Assembly (NCBI GenBank): GCA_938018045.1 | Contig: CALIIP010000136.1 | Location: 1-12,929, forward strand | Direction: 5' to 3' | DNA: 12,929 nucleotides | From: an uncultured Flavobacteriaceae bacterium | Lineage (GTDB): Bacteria > Bacteroidota > Bacteroidia > Flavobacteriales > Flavobacteriaceae | Shown here: positions 1 through 6,773 of the stretch, one piece after another | Layout: each line of letters opens with the position of its first letter | Position numbering within the stretch: the stretch's first letter is position 1 | Notes under the pieces: model-generated | The model's database searches: none | Seen by the model: only the letters and a program-made list of their open reading frames with translations | What the model was told of the DNA's origin: nothing | Made by a program: the position numbers and the translations under genes

Positions 1-402
1 ACAGGTTCTGGAACATGGATAAGTGTTGATATTCCAGTTGCTGGAATTACAGGAGATCTTACAAACGCTGTCCAATTTAAGTTTGACGGAGGTAATGGTT
101 CTACTGATGGTATCTATGTTGATAATTTATATTTTTGGAAAGCAGCGTTAAGTGTAGATAAATTTGATTTAGCAAATGTTTCAGCATATCCAAATCCATC
201 ATCAAGTGTATGGAATATTAAAACCACTGACATAATTATAGATTCTATTCAAGTGTATGATGTTTTAGGAAAAATTGTTTTAACAAAAAATCCAAATACA
301 ATTGAAACGGAAATAGATGCATCTGGTTTAAATGTAGGTTTGTATTATGCTAAAATAAATACTGATTTTGGAAGTAAAACAATAAAGTTATTGAAAAAGT
401 AA
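1..402 (+). CDS. C-terminal end of a secreted protein with a T9SS type A sorting domain (5' truncated)
   Basis: The open frame enters from the left edge in frame 1 and ends at TAA 400-402, leaving 133 residues. Residues 1-48 look like the end of a beta-sandwich domain with a 'GIYVDNLYFWK' motif, a pattern common in carbohydrate-binding or lamin-like modules of flavobacterial polysaccharide-degrading enzymes. Residues about 60-133 match a type IX secretion C-terminal sorting domain: 'YPNP' at 63-66, then 'IQVYDVLGKIV', then 'LNVGLYYAKI', and a basic 'KLLKK' end. Such proteins cross the inner membrane by Sec and the outer membrane by T9SS, and the C-terminal domain is then removed. The catalytic part lies outside the window, so its function is unknown. 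A polysaccharide-acting enzyme is plausible from the motif and from the sugar genes that follow. The sorting-domain call is strong; the binding-module call is tentative. Confidence 0.88.
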   Translation, partial: TGSGTWISVDIPVAGITGDLTNAVQFKFDGGNGSTDGIYVDNLYFWKAALSVDKFDLANVSAYPNPSSSVWNIKTTDIIIDSIQVYDVLGKIVLTKNPNTIETEIDASGLNVGLYYAKINTDFGSKTIKLLKK

Positions 403-429
403 TAAAAATATTATTTGAATTTTTTGGTT

Positions 430-461
430 AAAAGAGTGTATTAATAGTGCACTCTTTTTTT
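430..461 (+). terminator. Rho-independent terminator of the T9SS cargo gene
   Basis: AAAAGAGTG at 430-438 pairs perfectly with CACTCTTTT at 450-458. The stem can extend inward through G-T and A-T pairs to a 3-nt loop. It runs straight into a T tract at 455-461. It lies 28 bases after the stop of the upstream gene, as expected for an intrinsic terminator. Confidence 0.85.
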
Positions 462-468
462 ATATTTG
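461..468 (+). promoter_or_regulatory. Putative -7 promoter box of the LacI-type gene
   Basis: TATATTTG matches the Bacteroidota -7 consensus TAnnTTTG exactly. It directly abuts the preceding terminator, and its last base is only 4 bases before the ATG at 473. A transcript started from it would have almost no 5' leader. No convincing -33 TTG was found at the usual spacing, so this rests on the -7 box alone. Confidence 0.5.
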
Positions 469-472
469 TTAT

Positions 473-1483
473 ATGGTTACATTAAAAATACTTGCTAAAG
501 AATTAAATATATCTGTTTCTTCTGTTTCAAAATCTTTGAATGATAGTTATGAGATTAGTGAAGATTTAAAAAAGAAAGTAAAAGCATTAGCAAAAAAATA
601 TAATTATAAACCAAACAAAGTCGCTCAAAGTTTAAAGTCTCAAAAAACAATGAATATTGGTGTGATTATACCAAATATTTTAAATCGTTTTTTCGCAAAG
701 GCTTTATATGGAATGGAATTAGAAGCAACTAAACTTGGTTATAATATTGTAACATGTCTTTCTAATGAATCTCAAGAAAAAGAGAAACAAAGCATAGAAT
801 TATTGATTAACGGAAGTGTAGATGGCTTTATTCTTGCTGTTTCTGAAGAAACACAAGTTTTGAAAAAATACAATCATATCGCAGAACTTCAAAAAATTGG
901 TGTGCCATTAGTTATGTTTGATAGGGTTGTAGATACTATTAAATGTGATAAAGTTGTTATTGACGATTTTGAAGCTGCGAAATATGCTGTGACGAAATTA
1001 ATTGATAAAAAAAGAAAAAATATAGCATTTGTAACTACCATTGACAACCTAAAAGTCGGAAAGAAAAGAAGGGATGCTTATAAGGATACACTTCGCAATC
1101 ATTTTGGTAAAGTTCCGAAAAACTTAATCTTAAATATTGATACTAATAGTGATAATCAATCTCAAATTAAAAAATTCTTATTAGAGAATCCACAAATAGA
1201 CGCAATTTTATCTGCTGATAATATTTCTGGAACAATGTGTATTAATATTGCAAAAGATTTAGGCTATAAAGTTCCAACAGATATCGCTGTTATTGGTTTC
1301 TCTGACGAAACCATATCAAGTTTGACTGTTCCCAAACTTTCTTTCATCAATCAAGATGCGCAGCAAATAGGCTCAAAAGCAATTGAATTATTAATTAGTA
1401 AATTAAATTTACCTCGTAATACTGACAGAGCAGCATCAGTAAAACAAATTCCATTTACCTTTTCTGAAGGCGAATCTATCTAA
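473..1483 (+). CDS. LacI family transcriptional regulator
   Basis: This 336-residue protein has the standard LacI/GalR layout and length. An N-terminal helix-turn-helix occupies about residues 3-23 ('LKILAKELNISVSSVSKSLN'), and a hinge helix around 48-55 ('NKVAQSLK') inserts into the operator minor groove in this family. A periplasmic-binding-protein-like effector domain starts at about 60 ('MNIGVIIPNILNRFFAKALYGME') and reaches the C terminus, including 'DAILSADNISG' and 'DIAVIGFSDE'. The ATG at 473 is the only sensible start, because it leaves just two residues before the HTH and no ATG, GTG or TTG lies in frame in the short stretch upstream. The gene stands 64 bases ahead of the sugar operon in the same direction, so it probably controls that operon in response to a sugar or sugar phosphate. 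The effector is unknown. There is no sign of truncation. Confidence 0.93.
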   Translation: MVTLKILAKELNISVSSVSKSLNDSYEISEDLKKKVKALAKKYNYKPNKVAQSLKSQKTMNIGVIIPNILNRFFAKALYGMELEATKLGYNIVTCLSNESQEKEKQSIELLINGSVDGFILAVSEETQVLKKYNHIAELQKIGVPLVMFDRVVDTIKCDKVVIDDFEAAKYAVTKLIDKKRKNIAFVTTIDNLKVGKKRRDAYKDTLRNHFGKVPKNLILNIDTNSDNQSQIKKFLLENPQIDAILSADNISGTMCINIAKDLGYKVPTDIAVIGFSDETISSLTVPKLSFINQDAQQIGSKAIELLISKLNLPRNTDRAASVKQIPFTFSEGESI

Positions 1484-1498
1484 GAAAACAGATTGTTT

Positions 1499-1527
1499 AT
1501 TTTCATAAAATGATTTTCATATATTTA
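1499..1527 (+). promoter_or_regulatory. Possible promoter/operator of the sugar operon: 9-bp direct repeat plus -7-like box
   Basis: ATTTTCATA occurs twice, at 1499-1507 and 1513-1521, spaced 14 bases apart. A near-consensus -7 box, TATATTTA, lies at 1520-1527 with a TTG at 1493-1495 about 24 bases upstream. The repeats therefore lie in the spacer and touch the -7 box, where a bound regulator could block transcription. LacI proteins usually prefer inverted repeats with a central CG, which I do not see. The sequence is also very A+T-rich, so chance is possible. Confidence 0.35.
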
Positions 1528-1547
1528 CTATTCTAAAAAGTAATTTT

Positions 1548-2912
1548 ATGAATAACCAGAATAATCGCAGAGATTTTATAAAAAAGTCAGCAATCGCTAG
1601 TGCAGGAATTGCATTATTACCACACTTATCTTATGGAAAGTCAAACAATAAACAACAAAAATTAAGAGTTGGATTGATTGGAGTTGGTTTAAGAGGTACA
1701 AATCATTTGAATAATTTGTTAAATAGGAGTGATGTCACCATTACTGCAATTTGTGATATTGATTCAAGACGGATAAAAATCGCAAATGATATTTTTGATA
1801 AAAAAGAGTTAAAACAACCATTGGTTTTTGGTAAAAACGATTATGATTATCGTAATTTATTGGAATTAAAAGAAGTAGATGCAGTAATTATTTCAACGCC
1901 TTGGTTATGGCATACGCGCATGTCGGTTGATTCTATGAAGGCTGGAAAGTATACAGGTGTTGAGGTTTCTGCCGCAAATACACTTGAAGAATGTTGGGAT
2001 TTAGTGAATGTGCACGAAGAAACAGGATCTCACTTAATGATTTTAGAAAATGTAAATTATCGTAGAGATATTATGGCAGTTCTGAATATGGTGAAGCAAA
2101 ATGTTTTTGGCGAATTGGTTCATTTTAGATGTGGATATCAGCATGATTTAAGGTTTGTAAAACTGAATGATGGTAAAACAGCCTACGGCAAAGGAGTAGA
2201 GTTTGGTGAAAAAGGAATTTCTGAATCTGTATGGCGAACGCAACATTCTGTCAGTAGAAATGCAGATGTATATCCAACGCATGGAGTTGGTCCGATGGCA
2301 ACAATGGCAAATGTAAATAGAGGGAATAGATTCTCTTCAATTACTTCAAATGCTACAAAAGGGATTGGTTTACACGATTATATTGTTAAAAACGGAGGTA
2401 AAGATCATCCAAATGCAAAAGTGAAATTTAAGCAAGGAGATGTAATAACTTCAACAATAGAAACAACAAACGGAGAAACAATAATTGTTACACATGACTG
2501 TAATTTACCAAGACCATATTCTTTAGGATTTAGAGTTCAAGGTAGTAACGGACTTTGGGAAGTTGACGGAAACAGAATTTATATTGAAGGACAATCTGAT
2601 CCACATCGTTGGGACAAGGCAGATGATTGGTTGACGAAATACGATCATCCTTTGTGGAAAAAATATGGCAAACATGCTTTAGGTGCAGGTCATGGCGGAA
2701 TGGACTTCTTTGTAATCAATGCCTTTGTAGAATCTGCAAAACGAAATATTGCGCCTCCTTTAGATGTTTATGATGCAGCAGCTTGGAGTTCGATAACTCC
2801 TTTGTCTGAAGTTTCTATCGAGAATAATGGTGAGCCACAAAATTTCCCAGATTTTACCAGAGGAAATTGGATAAAAAGAAAGCCTTATAATTGGATGAAA
2901 GATACATTTTAA
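1548..2912 (+). CDS. Tat-exported Gfo/Idh/MocA family protein, GH109 (alpha-N-acetylgalactosaminidase) type
   Basis: The 454-residue protein begins with a twin-arginine signal: 'RRDFIKKS' at 7-14, a hydrophobic stretch at 15-29, and a likely cleavage near 30. A Rossmann NAD(P)-binding domain starts at 39 with 'RVGLIGVGLRG'. The dinucleotide-binding fold and the following alpha/beta domain carry motifs I recognise from the Elizabethkingia GH109 enzyme: 'VEVSAANTLEECW' (138-150), 'ENVNYRRDIMAVLNMV' (167-182), 'YPTHGVGPM' (242-250) and 'GAGHGGMDFFV' (379-389). GH109 enzymes use tightly bound NAD+ in an oxidation-elimination-addition-reduction cycle to hydrolyse alpha-GalNAc links. The likely catalytic residues, Y171 and H245, are present. 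The protein is full length. It is probably periplasmic, folded with its cofactor before export. It is the first gene of a tight unit; the kinase gene starts 5 bases after its stop. Related proteins include plain sugar dehydrogenases, so hydrolase activity and substrate are inferred. Confidence 0.85.
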   Translation: MNNQNNRRDFIKKSAIASAGIALLPHLSYGKSNNKQQKLRVGLIGVGLRGTNHLNNLLNRSDVTITAICDIDSRRIKIANDIFDKKELKQPLVFGKNDYDYRNLLELKEVDAVIISTPWLWHTRMSVDSMKAGKYTGVEVSAANTLEECWDLVNVHEETGSHLMILENVNYRRDIMAVLNMVKQNVFGELVHFRCGYQHDLRFVKLNDGKTAYGKGVEFGEKGISESVWRTQHSVSRNADVYPTHGVGPMATMANVNRGNRFSSITSNATKGIGLHDYIVKNGGKDHPNAKVKFKQGDVITSTIETTNGETIIVTHDCNLPRPYSLGFRVQGSNGLWEVDGNRIYIEGQSDPHRWDKADDWLTKYDHPLWKKYGKHALGAGHGGMDFFVINAFVESAKRNIAPPLDVYDAAAWSSITPLSEVSIENNGEPQNFPDFTRGNWIKRKPYNWMKDTF

Positions 2913-2917
2913 ATTCT

Positions 2918-3982
2918 ATGATTGAAGTTTTTGCTCCAGCCAGAATTTGCCTTTTTGGCGATCATCAAGATTATTTAGGATTGCCTGTAATTACTTGTTC
3001 TATAGACAAATACATTAAATTGTCTGCAGTTAAAAATAATGCATATTCTTTAAAAATTGATCTTCCTGACATTGAAAAAAAAAGAACGATCTCTATTACT
3101 GAACCTCTAATAGCATCAAGCGAAAAACAAGATTATTTTATAAAAGCACTTGAAGTTTTAAAAGAATATGATTGCATTCCAACTATTGGTTATGACATTA
3201 ATATTTCTGGAAATATTCCAATAAATGCAGGTTTGTCAAGTTCGTCAGCAATAGTTGTTGCATGGACTACTTTTTTATTAAAAGCTTTTGGAAATCAACT
3301 AAATATCACTTCAGAATTGATTGCGAAATTAGCGTATCGTATTGAAGTTCTTGAGTTTAATAGTCCTGGAGGTTTGATGGATCAATATTCTATAAGTATC
3401 GGAAATACGCTTTTTATAAATACTATTTCTGGCGAAACTAAAAGATTGAATAACCCAAAAATGTCTTTAATTATTGGTGAATCTGGTGTTCCAAAAGAAA
3501 CATTATCAGTTTTAAAAAATTTAAGAGGATTTGCTCAAGAAGCGATTTCTACTGTAAAATTTCATGATTTAAATTCTAAAATAGAAGAATCAAAATATGA
3601 AGATTATCAGAAATATCAGCATTTACTTTCTGATGAATTAAAACCCGTTTTTCATGCTGCAGTTAAAAATTATCAGATTACAAAAGAGGCGTATCAAGAA
3701 TTAAAAAAAGATACAATTGATATTGAGAAGGTTGGCAAATTGATGAATGAGCATCACAAAGAATTAAAAGAAAATCTAAAAATAACAGTTCCGATTATTG
3801 ACAAAATGATTGAAGGAGCAAATCAAAATGGTGCTTTAGGAGCAAAAATTGTTGGTTCTGGCGGCGGCGGATGTATAGTCGCAATTTCTACATCAGAAAA
3901 TGAATCAAAAGTTATTCAAGGAATGTTGAATAGTGGAGCAAAATCTGCTTATAAAGTTGAAATTGTTGGCGGAGTTTTATAA
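2918..3982 (+). CDS. GHMP family sugar kinase, galactokinase-like
   Basis: The start is set at ATG 2918, giving 354 residues. A TTG at 2891 is in frame but lies inside the previous gene and would only add nine residues before the family's usual beginning. Motif 1 is 'APARICLFGDHQDYLG' (6-21), corresponding to the galactokinase signature GEHxDY but with Asp in place of Glu. Motif 2, the ATP-binding loop, is 'PINAGLSSSSA' (101-111). The catalytic Asp is probably D155 in 'SPGGLMDQYS'. Motif 3 is 'GSGGGG' (313-318). Enzymes of this family transfer the ATP gamma-phosphate, here probably to the C1 hydroxyl of a free sugar, in the cytoplasm. The gene sits 5 bases after the GH109-like gene and 10 bases before the nucleotidyltransferase, so the three are probably co-transcribed. 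The substrate is not readable from the sequence: galactose, GalNAc or another hexose are options. Confidence 0.88.
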   Translation: MIEVFAPARICLFGDHQDYLGLPVITCSIDKYIKLSAVKNNAYSLKIDLPDIEKKRTISITEPLIASSEKQDYFIKALEVLKEYDCIPTIGYDINISGNIPINAGLSSSSAIVVAWTTFLLKAFGNQLNITSELIAKLAYRIEVLEFNSPGGLMDQYSISIGNTLFINTISGETKRLNNPKMSLIIGESGVPKETLSVLKNLRGFAQEAISTVKFHDLNSKIEESKYEDYQKYQHLLSDELKPVFHAAVKNYQITKEAYQELKKDTIDIEKVGKLMNEHHKELKENLKITVPIIDKMIEGANQNGALGAKIVGSGGGGCIVAISTSENESKVIQGMLNSGAKSAYKVEIVGGVL

Positions 3983-3992
3983 AACCAATTAA

Positions 3993-4871
3993 ATGAAAGA
4001 ACATACTAGATTAGTTATTTTGGCAGGAGGAACATCATCTCGTATGAAAAAACAAGTTGATTCAGATCGGAATTTATCTGAAGAAGAAAAGAAACAAGCA
4101 AACACAAGAAGCAAAGGACTTATAACTTTTGATAGCGGTGATAGGCCTTTCTTAGATTATTTATTATTTAATGCTAAAATGTCTGGATATAAAGAAATTT
4201 TTATCATTACAGGAGAAGATAATTCGTTGTTCAAATCTTATTATGGGAATAAAAATAATGGAAATATTTTTAATGGCTTGGTCATAAATTATGCAATTCA
4301 ATACATTCCAAAAGACAGGATAAAACCATTCGGAACTGCTGATGCTTTGTTACAAGCAATGCAACAATATCCGATTTTAAAAAGCACTTCTTTTACAGTT
4401 TGTAATAGTGATAACTTGTATTCAATCAATGCTTTAGAGTTGTTGAAAAACAACCCAAATCATAATGCGCTTATCAGTTATGATAGAGATTCTTTAAAGT
4501 TTTCTTCTGATCGTATTGCTAGATTTGCCTTGCTTTTAATAGATAAAAATGAGTATTTGAAATCAATTATCGAAAAACCTAAATCAGAAGAAATGACTTT
4601 TTATAAAGATGATATTGGGAAGTATAGAGTGAGCATGAATATTTTTAAATTTGATGGTGAACAATTTTTTTACTATTTAAAAAACTGTCCTGTAAACAAG
4701 GATAGAAACGAAAAAGAATTGCCAACTGCTTTACTCAATATGATTAAAGAACATCCAAAATCTACTGTTGGAATTCCATTATCAGAACATGTACCAGATT
4801 TAACTTCAAAAGCGGATATTAAAATTCTAAAAGAATATCTTAAAGATATTGATATTTCAAGTTTTATATAA
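3993..4871 (+). CDS. Sugar-phosphate nucleotidyltransferase (NDP-sugar pyrophosphorylase-like)
   Basis: This 292-residue protein has the nucleotidyltransferase Rossmann-like fold. The nucleotide-binding loop is 'LVILAGGTSSRM' (7-18). After it come a charged stretch of about 22 residues (19-40) and then 'KGLI' (41-44), where the family's usual lysine would lie. 'KPFGTADALLQAM' (111-123) corresponds to the common G-T-A base/sugar-binding motif. 'CNSDN' (137-141) probably holds the metal-binding Asp. 'SIIEKPK' (191-197) matches the usual EKP sugar-binding motif, and 'VSMNIFKF' follows at 213-220. The family couples a sugar-1-phosphate to an NTP with release of pyrophosphate. As the last gene of the unit, directly after a sugar-1-kinase, it most simply makes the NDP-sugar from the kinase product. 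The nucleotide and sugar are not identifiable. No LbH acyltransferase repeats follow the catalytic domain. Confidence 0.85.
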   Translation: MKEHTRLVILAGGTSSRMKKQVDSDRNLSEEEKKQANTRSKGLITFDSGDRPFLDYLLFNAKMSGYKEIFIITGEDNSLFKSYYGNKNNGNIFNGLVINYAIQYIPKDRIKPFGTADALLQAMQQYPILKSTSFTVCNSDNLYSINALELLKNNPNHNALISYDRDSLKFSSDRIARFALLLIDKNEYLKSIIEKPKSEEMTFYKDDIGKYRVSMNIFKFDGEQFFYYLKNCPVNKDRNEKELPTALLNMIKEHPKSTVGIPLSEHVPDLTSKADIKILKEYLKDIDISSFI

Positions 4872-4926
4872 CACTATTTTGGGTCTTATTGCGTTAGTTT
4901 AATAGTGCGAAATTTTTAAGGCTAAC
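4872..4926 (+). repeat. Two crossing inverted repeats after the sugar operon
   Basis: CACTATT (4872-4878) is complementary to AATAGTG (4901-4907), and GTTAG (4893-4897) is complementary to CTAAC (4922-4926). Each pair crosses the other, so the RNA could form either alternative hairpins or a pseudoknot. The loops are large and there is no clean T tract, so this is not a convincing intrinsic terminator. In A+T-rich DNA such short arms can arise by chance. Confidence 0.3.
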
Positions 4927-4940
4927 AATAAAATAAGTTT

Positions 4941-4948
4941 TAAGTTTG
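4941..4948 (+). promoter_or_regulatory. Putative -7 promoter box of porQ-cmk
   Basis: TAAGTTTG is an exact match to TAnnTTTG and ends 9 bases before the porQ ATG. Initiation 5-7 bases downstream would leave only a few leader bases. No clear -33 TTG is seen at the usual distance. Confidence 0.5.
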
Positions 4949-4957
4949 TAAAGGTTT

Positions 4958-5977
4958 ATGAAATATATAATTCGTCTTATATTTTTAGTGTCATTTGTGA
5001 GTTATTCTCAAGTAGGAGGAGAGAGCGTTTATAATTTTTTGAATGTTCCTACATCTGCACGTCAAGCTGCACTTGGTGGTAAAGTGATTACTTTATTAGA
5101 CGATGTAAATCAACCTCTTTGGAATCCTTCAGCAATAAATTTGGAAATTGATAACCAATTCGCAGTCAATTATTTAAATTTTTTGACCGATATTAGTTAC
5201 GCTTCGGTTTCGTATGCACACATGATAAATCGTAATTTTGGAACCATACATGCAGGAATTACCTATGCAAATTTTGGCGAATTTATAGAGGCAGATCAAG
5301 ATGGAGTTGAGACAGGAACTTTCAAGGCATATGATATGGCATTATCTGTTGGTTATGCATATCAACTTCCGTTTTCAAATTTTAGTGTTGGTGTAAACGC
5401 AAAATTAATAAATTCTGTAATTCAAGATTATTCTTCTTTTGGAGTTGTTGCTGATGTTGGACTTTTATATGAAAATGACAACCGACCTTATGTGTTTACG
5501 TTAGCAGTTAGAAATATAGGTTATCAAATAACAACATTTGATGGTACGCAAGAGAAAGTGCCATTAGAAGTATTATTTGGAGCTTCATATAGATTAGAAA
5601 ATGTGCCAGTTAGATGGTATTTAACGGTTGATAATCTTCAAAAATGGAATGTTGCAGAACCAAATCCATCAAATTCAACTACAGATCTTGATGGTACTTT
5701 AACTCCTGAAGAAATAAGTTTTTTTGACAACACAATGCGTCATATGGTTATTGGCGCAGAATTTTTTCCAGAAGGGCTTTTTAATATTAGATTGGGATAT
5801 AATTTTAGAAGAGCAAAAGAATTACAATTAACAGACATTAGAACTTTCGCGGGTTTCTCTGCTGGATTTGGTGTTCAAATGAGAAGGTTGAAGTTAAATT
5901 ATGCTTTTACTCAATATCATCCTGCAGAAAATACAAGTACATTTAGTTTGCAAATAGATTTAAGTAGCAGACGTTAA
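4958..5977 (+). CDS. porQ: Type IX secretion system outer-membrane beta-barrel protein PorQ
   Basis: The 339-residue protein has a Sec signal peptide (residues 1 to about 18, 'MKYIIRLIFLVSFVSYSQ'). It then shows the PorV/PorQ family opening 'SVYNFLNVPTSARQAALGGK', followed by 'PLWNPSAIN'. The remainder is alternating amphipathic strands typical of an FadL-like outer-membrane barrel, ending in 'FSLQIDLSSRR'. PorQ works with PorU, PorV and PorZ in the cell-surface attachment complex that handles cargo carrying C-terminal sorting domains, such as the protein at the left edge of this window. cmk follows 13 bases after its stop. I recall porQ next to cmk in other Bacteroidota, which supports the assignment. 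The name PorQ rather than PorV rests on length and on this neighbour. Confidence 0.88.
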   Translation: MKYIIRLIFLVSFVSYSQVGGESVYNFLNVPTSARQAALGGKVITLLDDVNQPLWNPSAINLEIDNQFAVNYLNFLTDISYASVSYAHMINRNFGTIHAGITYANFGEFIEADQDGVETGTFKAYDMALSVGYAYQLPFSNFSVGVNAKLINSVIQDYSSFGVVADVGLLYENDNRPYVFTLAVRNIGYQITTFDGTQEKVPLEVLFGASYRLENVPVRWYLTVDNLQKWNVAEPNPSNSTTDLDGTLTPEEISFFDNTMRHMVIGAEFFPEGLFNIRLGYNFRRAKELQLTDIRTFAGFSAGFGVQMRRLKLNYAFTQYHPAENTSTFSLQIDLSSRR

Positions 5978-5990
5978 AAATAAATTAAGA

Positions 5991-6683
5991 ATGGGAAAAA
6001 TTATTGTTGCCATTGACGGATTTTCATCCACAGGAAAAAGTACACTTGCTAAGCAATTAGCAAAAGAATTACACTATGTTTATGTAGATACTGGCGCAAT
6101 GTATAGAGCGGTAACGCTTTTCGCTATGCAGAATCAATACATTGATAACAAGCAGTTTAATAAAGAAAAATTAATTTTTGATTTAAAAAACATCAAACTT
6201 CATTTTGTTTTTAATGAAGAAAAAGGTTTTGGAGAAATGTTTTTGAACGATGAGAATGTTGAAGATGAAATAAGAACATTAGAAGTTTCTCAAAATGTAA
6301 GTCAAGTCTCAACAATTTCTGAAGTTAGAAAAAAACTGGTAGAACAGCAGCAGAAAATGGGAACCAAAAGAGGCGTTGTAATGGATGGTCGTGACATAGG
6401 TACCGTTGTTTTTCCAGATGCAGAAGTGAAGTTATTTATGACAGCATCAGCAGATAAAAGAGCCAAAAGGCGCTATAAAGAATTGCTTGATAGAGGAGAT
6501 AAAAACGTTTCTTATAAACGTGTGTTAAAGAATGTAGAATCAAGAGATTATATAGATTCTACAAGAGAAGATTCACCATTGAAAAAGGCAGAAGACGCTG
6601 TTGAAATTGATAATTCTGATATGGGAATGCAGGAGCAATTTGAACGTGTTTTGAGTTATATTTCTACAGTATTAGAAAAGTAA
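5991..6683 (+). CDS. cmk: Cytidylate kinase ((d)CMP kinase)
   Basis: The 230-residue enzyme phosphorylates CMP and dCMP with ATP in the cytoplasm, recycling pyrimidine nucleotides from RNA turnover. The P-loop is 'GFSSTGKST' (10-18). 'VDTGAMYRA' (32-40) and 'MDGRDIGTVVFPDA' (131-144) are diagnostic of bacterial Cmk. The lid-region arginines follow 'TASADKRAKRRY' (151-162), and 'DSTREDSPLKKAEDAVEIDNS' closes the nucleoside-binding part. Length is normal. It lies 13 bases after porQ on the same strand and probably shares its transcript. The start codon gives the family's usual N terminus directly before the first beta strand. Confidence 0.96.
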   Translation: MGKIIVAIDGFSSTGKSTLAKQLAKELHYVYVDTGAMYRAVTLFAMQNQYIDNKQFNKEKLIFDLKNIKLHFVFNEEKGFGEMFLNDENVEDEIRTLEVSQNVSQVSTISEVRKKLVEQQQKMGTKRGVVMDGRDIGTVVFPDAEVKLFMTASADKRAKRRYKELLDRGDKNVSYKRVLKNVESRDYIDSTREDSPLKKAEDAVEIDNSDMGMQEQFERVLSYISTVLEK

Positions 6684-6770
6684 GTATTCAGTTCTCAGTT
6701 AGCAGTTTTCAGTCAAGTCAACATTCACAAAAGTTTTACTGCAAACTGAAGACTAAAAAACTGAAGACTT
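6683..6770. repeat. Imperfect long inverted repeat of CAGT-rich units between convergent genes
   Basis: The 31-base arm at 6683-6713 is largely complementary to the 32-base arm at 6738-6769, with one indel and several mismatches. The arms consist of degenerate units such as TTCAGTT, CTCAGTT and TTTTCAGT, which read in the other strand as AACTGAAGACT (repeated at 6744-6754 and 6759-6769). The spacer is about 24 bases. The element fills almost the whole gap between cmk and the convergent queE. It could therefore act as a two-way terminator or be a dispersed intergenic repeat of the genome. I recall similar CAGT-rich intergenic repeats in flavobacteria, but cannot search for copies here. Confidence 0.6.
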
Positions 6771-6773
6771 ATT

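Noticed and set aside
2891..2917. TTG start giving a nine-residue longer kinase overlapping the GH109-like gene
   Set aside because: The GHMP fold starts right after the ATG at 2918. The extra residues are out-of-frame reading of the previous gene's end.
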